DNA from: a virus
Length of the DNA: 44,180 bases
Reading direction: 5' to 3' (one strand)
IMG/VR virus record: IMGVR_UViG_3300003690_000018
Coordinates: 1 to 44,180 of that record
Made by a program: the position numbers and the translations under genes. Below are positions 38,725 through 44,180 of the stretch, in pieces (positions within the stretch are counted from its first letter, which is position 1; the number at the start of each line of letters is the position of its first letter). The notes beneath the pieces are model-generated. The model ran no database searches. It was not told where the DNA came from and saw nothing but the letters and a program-made list of their open reading frames with translations.

Positions 38725-38939
38725 ATGGTAATGAGAAAAATAAAACCCAAAACCTCCGGGAGCTTGCTGGGTTGGCCATCATTGCTCTTCTTATCGTTTG
38801 ACTCAACGCCCGATATTCTGTAGCCTCCCGTCGAGTTCATTGTTGTCAATCCAGACATCCACACCCATATTGCCAGCAATATCAAACCCATGAGCATCCA
38901 GAATGAGCTTACTGGGTTGGCCTCGGTTAGATGTCTCAC
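38685..38939 (-). CDS. Two-pass membrane protein (84 aa)
   Basis: Transmembrane segments near residues 12-32 (FWMLMGLILLAIWVWMSG) and 64-82 (VLGFIFLITIWAVILYLAW), with a polar loop. GTG start overlapping the ERF stop as GTGA. Part of its DNA (38831-38860) is a near-copy of an ERF segment read in another frame, so the gene may have been shaped by a local duplication. Possible superinfection or lysis factor. Confidence 0.5.
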   Translation of the reverse strand: MRHLTEANPVSSFWMLMGLILLAIWVWMSGLTTMNSTGGYRISGVESNDKKSNDGQPSKLPEVLGFIFLITIWAVILYLAWRAL

Positions 38940-39113
38940 GAGGCTGCCTTGACGAGGTCATTGAGTTCCTTGTAGGCCTTGCGAAGCTGGATTGGCTGAA
39001 TGTCAAACTTGAGAAGGTCGGGAACCTCAACGTCAGCAAGGATCGCCTTGGTCATCAGGAGTTCCCATGCTTTCCAGGCTGCATCGAGTTCGTTATTGTC
39101 AATCCAGACGTCC
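38760..39113. repeat. Mosaic of short duplicated segments at the ERF/membrane-gene junction
   Basis: GAGCTTGCTGGGTTGGCC (38760-38777) recurs at 38905-38922 with one change. The 30 bp at 38831-38860 match 39084-39113 in ERF at 27 positions. In one frame both copies would encode DVWIDNNELD, but only the ERF copy is read that way. Confidence 0.75.
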
Positions 39114-39577
39114 TCTTCTTTCTGCTTTACCTTTGGTTTCTTGGCACCCTCGACCTGGTCTTGAGAGTCGGTGTCCATCGCCTTCTCGCCAGTGGAGATG
39201 AGGAAGTTCTTGAGCAGGTGGTACTTAAGCGCTGCGGTGGCGGCCTTGTTGATACCCTTGTCTTGCTTGTCTTGCGCTTCTGAAAACCAGTTACAGGTAA
39301 AAGTCGCCCCGCTCTTGGCGTAGGTGATTGAGAACTCAGCCAGGATAGCAAAGTCCCCACTGTCCACGCCTACCATTGACACGAAGATGGCCACACCCTG
39401 CTTTGCCAGCAAGGGACGGATGAGGTCTGATACATCTCCATCCGTCGCAAACTTGTACTTGAAATAGGTGTTTTCGCCCGCCTTCTCAAGCTTCTGTACA
39501 TCCCCCAACACAGCAGCCATGCCAGCAAACAGCTCGGTCTGCGCCTCTGGGGTGCCCGTTACGTTCGCCACGTTCAT
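38936..39577 (-). CDS. erf: ERF-family single-strand annealing recombinase
   Basis: 213 residues. The core is ELFAGMAAVLGDVQKLEKAGENTYFKYKFATDGDVSDLIRPLLAKQGVAIF, then GATFTCNWFSEAQDKQDKGINKAATAALKYHLLKNFLIST, the Erf signature (P22 Erf type). It anneals homologous single strands for recombination-dependent replication and genome circularisation. The ATG at 39577 is 7 nt from AGGAGG; the adjacent ATG at 39580 is also possible. It is the first gene of the early leftward operon, behind a strong promoter. Confidence 0.88.
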   Translation of the reverse strand: MNVANVTGTPEAQTELFAGMAAVLGDVQKLEKAGENTYFKYKFATDGDVSDLIRPLLAKQGVAIFVSMVGVDSGDFAILAEFSITYAKSGATFTCNWFSEAQDKQDKGINKAATAALKYHLLKNFLISTGEKAMDTDSQDQVEGAKKPKVKQKEEDVWIDNNELDAAWKAWELLMTKAILADVEVPDLLKFDIQPIQLRKAYKELNDLVKAAS

Positions 39578-39647
39578 CATGAAACCTCCTAGAAAACTTG
39601 TATTGCGGTGCTCTATTACACCCCGCAAGAATTTTTCGCGCACAAAA

Positions 39648-39676
39648 ACAATAGCACAAGGCGATAGTTTTGTCAA
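39648..39676 (-). promoter_or_regulatory. Leftward promoter for the ERF operon
   Basis: On the minus strand TTGACA (39671-39676), 17-nt spacer, TATTGT (39648-39653). A second TTGACA at 39703-39708 lacks a matching -10. Confidence 0.7.
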
Positions 39677-39768
39677 TCAGAAACTTTGTTCTAGTGCATT
39701 ATTGTCAAGTTCTTTTTGGTTTGACGATCTGGCACTGCGGTTGTTGTGAGGTAGGGAGGTTAAAGGAG

Positions 39769-39880
39769 GAGACCTGCGTTGGCGACGCAGGTCTCAGGAG
39801 GTTATACCGCACCGAGGCTGGCGCGGCAATAGCGAAATGTTATCACACTTATGGGTGTACTACAACTGCAGCGCCAGCCT
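39769..39880 (-). terminator. Hairpin pair ending the virion operon
   Basis: GAGACCTGCGT (39769-39779) pairs with 39785-39795 over a 5-nt loop, flanked on both sides by AGGAG. AGGCTGGCGC (39815-39824) pairs with 39871-39880 across the end of the preceding gene. Only short T-runs follow, so termination may be factor-assisted. Confidence 0.5.
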
Positions 39881-40210
39881 TTGCAATATCGTTTTGGTTT
39901 CTTCTTTTGTCAGGGTCTTGGCCGCGGCCTTCGCTTTTAGTACATCGCGTTCAGTTTCATCAATTATTCGTGCGTCGGTTATTCTGTCCCGCTCTGCCTG
40001 CCAGTCAACTAACAAAAACTTTTGCAGGCGTGTGTTCTCGCCAGCCGTGAGCGGGCGGCCCTCGTCGTAAATTGTTACGGTGTGCTCGCCGGTCTCTCCA
40101 TTTGTTCCCTCGTTTATGTGAAAGCGATGGCCGGTTTCCCCCTCTAGCCAGTCCGCGATCTCGCCCGCAGTTAGGTCGCCGCCGATGTTTATATATTGTG
40201 CGATGCTCAT
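39860..40210 (-). CDS. Small fibre-associated protein
   Basis: 116 residues: a mixed N-terminal half (GGDLTAGEIADWLEGETGHRFHINEG) and a helical Lys/Glu/Arg-rich C-terminal half ending ILQRLALQL. ATGA overlap with the fibre gene suggests a chaperone or partner of the receptor-binding fibre. No family recognised. Confidence 0.55.
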   Translation of the reverse strand: MSIAQYINIGGDLTAGEIADWLEGETGHRFHINEGTNGETGEHTVTIYDEGRPLTAGENTRLQKFLLVDWQAERDRITDARIIDETERDVLKAKAAAKTLTKEETKTILQRLALQL

Positions 40211-41193
40211 ACATCAATCTCCAATAGAGTTAGCGTGCTCATGGTACGAGGGTTAGAGTTGGTATCTCCATCGTCTTTGGAGCGATTATAGTAGGACACT
40301 CCATCAAACGAGGCCCAATACACTTCGTACGTGACGGAGCCGGCAGTCGCCGGAGAATCGAGATACGTAAGACCTACATTTGGCATTGAGTTATTTGTGT
40401 TCACGCTAACAATTCCGGCGGATACAGTTTCTCGACTTCCCGCCGATGCTCCCTGCATAATATCAGAAGATGCGCGGCGCAATCTGATCCCACCTCGACT
40501 CGACGATGTCCCTGATACCTGCAGTGATGCAATTACCAATACTTTATTTGTATCATCGGCCAATGTTATCGCGAGGGTTAATGCCCCCATCAGCGAGTAT
40601 GTCGCGTCAGAACCACCCGAACCGGTGTCAGTTTCAACGCTAGTGTCTCCTACAGACACGACCTGTAATATCTTTCCACCAGCAGCAGCAGCAACCAATG
40701 GATGTACATGATCGGCTCTACTTGCATTCGCGGAACTTCCAGCTGCCCCTGTTACTGCCTCAACAATTGGTGTTGCATCAGACAAAGACAGCCCTTCGCC
40801 TGCCATACTAAGAGCGAGCCATCTTCCCAGGGTATTGTCATAATAAATAATTGCAAAATCTTCTACGTCATCTAGTGTGATGTCTGCTTGTGTAACGCAC
40901 GAGATATTGCCTGTGTCATGCTTGATGACTATAGTGCGTGCATCGTTATCTGGACGCAGGAATATAGGGAAGTTCGCGTCCATATTGGTGGCTTTGTTGA
41001 TTGTATCGAGGTTATCTGAGGATGCATCTGATTCAGTGTCCACCCTGACTACGTTCGAGCTGGCATCAGTGAGAGTAATAGCGCCGCTCGCTATGGTCAA
41101 CTCATAGGAGGCAGTAAATTGCAACAGGCCATCCTTATTGGCATGCCTGAGATGGTCTGCCGACTTGATTTCGCCGTCAATTACTATTGTCAT
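40207..41193 (-). CDS. Tail fibre / receptor-binding protein
   Basis: 328 residues, beta-rich and Ser/Thr/Asp-rich. SSANASRADHVHPLVAA near residues 153-170 is the DHVHP element frequent in phage tail fibres, following an SDATPIVEAVTG stretch. The C-terminal 150 residues look like a compact beta-sandwich head (NVGLTYLDSPATAGSVTYEVYWASFDG). It follows the sugar cassette and is probably the host-recognition fibre. Confidence 0.72.
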   Translation of the reverse strand: MTIVIDGEIKSADHLRHANKDGLLQFTASYELTIASGAITLTDASSNVVRVDTESDASSDNLDTINKATNMDANFPIFLRPDNDARTIVIKHDTGNISCVTQADITLDDVEDFAIIYYDNTLGRWLALSMAGEGLSLSDATPIVEAVTGAAGSSANASRADHVHPLVAAAAGGKILQVVSVGDTSVETDTGSGGSDATYSLMGALTLAITLADDTNKVLVIASLQVSGTSSSRGGIRLRRASSDIMQGASAGSRETVSAGIVSVNTNNSMPNVGLTYLDSPATAGSVTYEVYWASFDGVSYYNRSKDDGDTNSNPRTMSTLTLLEIDV

Positions 41194-41199
41194 AAAGTC

Positions 41200-43218
41200 T
41201 CAGAGAGTGTTGGGCAGATGCTTGGTCAAGGCAAGTAAGTCATCCTGTCCTAGAATGTTGCCTGCTTTTACGGTCAAGCCGCGTGCTCTGGCGCTAATTT
41301 TGTATTGGTCTCCTACCCACTGTGCCCACGTGTAACCGGGCAGGGGTTTGCTGCGACTGGGTGTATTCCACCAACAAACATAGCAATCCCAATTGCCCCA
41401 GGATTGTAACTGTATAGAGTCCAATGTGTCAATGACCTCTCGGTCGCTGGCGTCAGAACAGTCGACCACCACGACCATTTCGGGGTCGTTCCTGTGGTGC
41501 ACGTTCCAGAACATACCCTCGGGCGGCGAGCCCTGCGCACCCCATGGCACCAGACCGGGGTGGGGCAGGTCTAGGCGGCCAAAGCGCTTGAACCAAGCCT
41601 CGGCTTCCTCTGCTGAGCGAGCTATTTTCCAAGGGAACTCGTCTGTCCACAGCCCGTCCCATCCTTCACCCTTACTCTTGGAGCCTGAGCGCAAGCGATA
41701 CAGCAAGCAGGAAGCATTCGTCACCTTTTCTGCCCTAAATCCGTAGCTGGTCGCATACGCCCAATACCAGGCATCCTCGGCGCGCTCGTGACGCTCACGA
41801 TGGCCACCTGCCCAGGCGTATACCTCACTCTTGACAAGGGCATTGTAGGGCATTTGGTTGAGATGTGCCATCTGGCCATACCAGGTATAGTTGTCATAAG
41901 GCCACGAGTTGCGCTGATAGTCCTCACCCTGCTCGTTTATCATGTCCATGTGCCCGTAGGCAATGTGCAAGGATGGGTTACTGTCAAGCTTTGACGATAG
42001 TGTGGCGAGCGTAGCGGGCGGCAGCATATCATCGGCGTCAAGAAACATAATGTAACGACCTCTAGCCTTGTCCACTCCGAAGTTCCTGGTGCCGCACAGC
42101 TTGAGATTCCGGGGCGTACGGAAGTAGCGGAAGCGCCCGTCTGACTCTTCCCACTCTCTACCCACCTGTGGCGTGTTATCATCACTTGAGTCGTCAACGA
42201 TTACGCACTCCCAATCGGTCATCGTCTGACCCAGGATAGAAACCAAGGTATCTGGCAAGAAGTGTGCCAGGTTACACGCAGGCACCACCACTGATACCTT
42301 GGGGCGCGGCGTGGTGGACTCGTTGTACACTCGTGCAAATATCTTTGCGTACTGGCCTATCTTGTCCTTCCATTGCCAACGCTCCTGAGCATCCGCCCTA
42401 CAATTAGGCGACAGGCGCTCGCGCTCCGCCAGACACCTACGTATACAATCAACAAGGGCTTCGTAATCACCGTATGGCGCAAGGTACCCGGTTTCACCAT
42501 CAACGACAATCTCCGAATTGCCGCCGTAATCCCAGCCCGCAATGGGTACTCCAGAAGAAAGAGCTTCGAGTGTACCGATTCCAAACGTCTCGCGAGCCGT
42601 TGATAGATACACGCCCGCATTCTGCACCCACTTTCTCATGTTGTCATATGACATGCGGCCAATAACCTTGGCATCTATATGCTCAACAGGCATAGTTGAT
42701 ACCACGCGAAACGTCCCGGCCCAGGCGGTGGCGTCTCTCTGCTTCATAAGATTTAGCACGTCGTCTGGGTTACTTACGCTATCCGCGCGGGCCTTGTTAT
42801 AAAGCACATAGCCTTCGTTCTCGCCCGGCTCCCATAGATTATTGTCAACTCCGTGATAGATAACCTCCGGGTCACGTAGCATGCCGCGTGCGATGGCGCG
42901 CGCTACCCACTTACTGGGCGCTGTGATTACCTGTGCGCGTATAAGATTTTCTGTCAGGACTTCGTTGACCGTCTGGTATGAACTAGGCCAAACATACTCC
43001 GCCCAGTACAGGCCGTGGGAGCTGGCCACCATCGGCACATCTGGGAGATAGTCCGCTCTGTTGCCCGCATGTAGGTTGACCACGTCAGCCTTCATGGGAT
43101 GATCAACTACCTCTATGCCAAAGGTGGGTAGGAACTTACGCTGTGCGTCCACGCATCTCCTAATTCCTCCGTCGCCCTGGTCATCGCGTGCGAAACTGGG
43201 TGCTATGTATACTCTCAC
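41200..43218 (-). CDS. Bifunctional glycosyltransferase (GT4-like plus GT2-like fusion)
   Basis: 672 residues from GTG 43218 with AGGAG 7 nt upstream. Residues 1-310 are GT-B: TARETFGIGTLEALSSGVPIAGWDYGGNSEIVVDGETGYLAP is the classical GT4 C-domain motif. Residues 320-540 are GT-A: KVSVVVPACNLAHFLPDTLVSIL, VIVDDSSDDNT, and YIMFLDADDMLPP with its DAD metal site. The last 130 residues contain another NWDCYVCWW strand and may be a third, partial domain. It likely builds a short glycan with the neighbouring epimerase and DegT/ColD-like products. It overlaps the epimerase gene by 38 bp. Confidence 0.83.
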   Translation of the reverse strand: MRVYIAPSFARDDQGDGGIRRCVDAQRKFLPTFGIEVVDHPMKADVVNLHAGNRADYLPDVPMVASSHGLYWAEYVWPSSYQTVNEVLTENLIRAQVITAPSKWVARAIARGMLRDPEVIYHGVDNNLWEPGENEGYVLYNKARADSVSNPDDVLNLMKQRDATAWAGTFRVVSTMPVEHIDAKVIGRMSYDNMRKWVQNAGVYLSTARETFGIGTLEALSSGVPIAGWDYGGNSEIVVDGETGYLAPYGDYEALVDCIRRCLAERERLSPNCRADAQERWQWKDKIGQYAKIFARVYNESTTPRPKVSVVVPACNLAHFLPDTLVSILGQTMTDWECVIVDDSSDDNTPQVGREWEESDGRFRYFRTPRNLKLCGTRNFGVDKARGRYIMFLDADDMLPPATLATLSSKLDSNPSLHIAYGHMDMINEQGEDYQRNSWPYDNYTWYGQMAHLNQMPYNALVKSEVYAWAGGHRERHERAEDAWYWAYATSYGFRAEKVTNASCLLYRLRSGSKSKGEGWDGLWTDEFPWKIARSAEEAEAWFKRFGRLDLPHPGLVPWGAQGSPPEGMFWNVHHRNDPEMVVVVDCSDASDREVIDTLDSIQLQSWGNWDCYVCWWNTPSRSKPLPGYTWAQWVGDQYKISARARGLTVKAGNILGQDDLLALTKHLPNTL

Positions 43219-44119
43219 GTTCGTTCTCCTTGCGTAACCATGCGTCAATAGTCTCCCCAAGACCATCAATCATAGGCCACTTGGGTTCCCATCCTGCTGC
43301 TCGCATCTTGTCAATAGAAAGTTCCACTCTTTCCGGCTCTCCCTCAACGTCCTGGCCGTGACTCCAGCTTCCATTCCACTGGTATATCTCTTTTATCATG
43401 CCCAGAACAGAGTTGACCCTTGTGCCATAGCCAGAAGAAAGGTTATATGTACCTGCGAGGGTAGTCTCTGTTGCCATGAGTACCCCGGCAGCCAAATCCT
43501 TGACATAGATAAAGTCACGGGAGTGTTCACCCGTACCATTTATTTTGAACGGATCATTGCCTATCATGTGTGCTAGGGCGTGTGGCACGAGTTGGTTCTC
43601 GCCTACTTGTATCTGCCTGGGGCCGTACACGTTACCATAGCGGAAGACAGTATGGGAAGTAGCTAGTGCGCGCACATAGTTCTCTGCCGCTAACTTGCTG
43701 ATACCGTATGGCCGGGTTGGTTCTGTCCTGTCACCTTCGCTTATAGGTAGCGCCAGGTCTTCATCGTAGACAGCGGAGGTGCTTGCGAGGATGAAGTGAG
43801 CGCCCCACTTGTCGGCTAGATTGAGCATACGTAGGGTGCCGAGGATATTGGTGCTGGCATCCTGCATAGGATAGATATGGCTATATAGCAGGCTGGGCTG
43901 GGCTGCCTGGTGACAGATGACATCGAAGGGGCCGACACGGGGCTTCATTATGGGTAACTCAAGGATGTCGAGGTCGAGGAAGTCCGCCTTGAAGTTGACA
44001 TGCGTAAAGTTGCCCGTACTCAGGTTGTCAATAATGGCAACGTCATGCCCGGCGTTGATGTAGGCATCTACAATGTGACTGCCGATGAACCCTGCCCCGC
44101 CGGTTACTAAAATCCGCAC
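43181..44119 (-). CDS. NAD-dependent sugar epimerase/dehydratase (GalE-like SDR)
   Basis: 312 residues. N-terminal TGGAGFIGSHIVD is the NAD-binding GxxGxxG. ASTSAVY and PYGISKLAAENYV supply the catalytic Ser/Thr and the YxxxK pair of extended short-chain dehydrogenases. FRYGNVYGPRQ and RDFIYVKDLAAG are typical. It acts on a nucleotide-linked sugar, as a 4-epimerase or 4,6-dehydratase; which is not certain. GTG start, 2 nt after the DegT/ColD-like stop when the ends are joined, so the two are translated together. Confidence 0.87.
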   Translation of the reverse strand: MRILVTGGAGFIGSHIVDAYINAGHDVAIIDNLSTGNFTHVNFKADFLDLDILELPIMKPRVGPFDVICHQAAQPSLLYSHIYPMQDASTNILGTLRMLNLADKWGAHFILASTSAVYDEDLALPISEGDRTEPTRPYGISKLAAENYVRALATSHTVFRYGNVYGPRQIQVGENQLVPHALAHMIGNDPFKINGTGEHSRDFIYVKDLAAGVLMATETTLAGTYNLSSGYGTRVNSVLGMIKEIYQWNGSWSHGQDVEGEPERVELSIDKMRAAGWEPKWPMIDGLGETIDAWLRKENERESIHSTQFRTR

Positions 44120-44180
44120 AACTAGAACCTAGAGTGTACGTTCTTGACTATAAAGCGCACGTCGCCCTCGCTCATGTTTT
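44090..44180. repeat. 91-bp terminal direct repeat, right copy
   Basis: Identical to 1-91. It contains the epimerase start and a second copy of the last codons of the DegT/ColD-like gene. One copy should be removed for a circular map of 44,089 bp. Confidence 0.93.

Noticed and set aside
1-44180. tRNA genes, CRISPR arrays, insertion sequences, integrase and att sites
   Set aside because: No cloverleaf with a T-arm consensus, no regular repeat-spacer series, and no transposase or integrase motif was recognised on either strand by reading.

Overview
The window looks like a complete, circularly permuted genome of a tailed dsDNA bacteriophage (Caudoviricetes), about 44.09 kb of unique sequence. 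Bases 1-91 are repeated exactly at 44090-44180, as expected for a circular assembly, and a sugar-gene pair runs across the junction. Large terminase, portal, scaffold, HK97-type capsid, a Bbp16-like capsid-associated protein and podovirus-like head-tail/nozzle candidates are all present. I see no tape measure, sheath or tail-tube gene, so a short-tailed (podovirus-like) particle is my inference. I recognise no integrase, DNA polymerase, helicase or primase, so replication probably relies on the host. Ribosome binding sites are AGGAGG-type and the best promoters are sigma70-like; I cannot name the host.

Layout. (1) A leftward (minus) virion block runs from 22.5 kb down to 1 and across the junction to 39.9 kb. 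In transcription order it holds a small membrane protein, metallophosphoesterase, a second small membrane protein, TerL, portal, a LysM protein, a 2465-residue giant protein, scaffold, capsid, Bbp16-like protein, a glycosyltransferase, head-tail proteins, tail nozzle candidate, a PD-(D/E)xK-like protein, a small membrane peptide, and then a surface-sugar cassette: glycosyltransferase, DegT/ColD-like PLP enzyme, NAD-dependent epimerase, a two-domain glycosyltransferase and a receptor-binding fibre. (2) A rightward (plus) block at 22.6-25.6 kb starts with a structured leader. It encodes a carbohydrate-binding-like protein, an orphan DNA methyltransferase and a membrane-anchored 3D-domain lysin that is split between two frames at a perfect slippery heptamer. 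(3) A gene-poor control region at 25.6-27.9 kb carries direct repeats, a recurring TTGAC(C)ATAAC motif, hairpins, a G-rich tract and a divergent promoter area, plus three small leftward genes. (4) A tight seven-gene rightward operon at 27.9-34.9 kb ends in a CX5R protein phosphatase-like enzyme, a pyruvate-phosphate-dikinase (PPDK) homologue and an acidic protein. (5) A leftward block at 39.6-34.9 kb encodes an ERF annealing protein, zinc-ribbon proteins, a ParB-like protein, several HTH regulators, a PD-(D/E)xK nuclease candidate, a holin and a second 3D-domain lysin.

The most unusual points are these. The PPDK homologue keeps its ATP-grasp and phosphohistidine domains but has lost key pyruvate-site residues, and it is co-translated with a phosphatase. 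There is a compact intergenic RNA with its own promoter and two mutually exclusive long stems, the second a terminator. The 3D lysin has a candidate programmed -1 frameshift, and its paralogue has its Shine-Dalgarno buried in a perfect 12-bp hairpin. The DegT-family enzyme has His in place of the PLP lysine, as in ColD. Finally, many perfect inverted repeats lie inside coding sequences, apparently densest in the phosphatase/PPDK operon.
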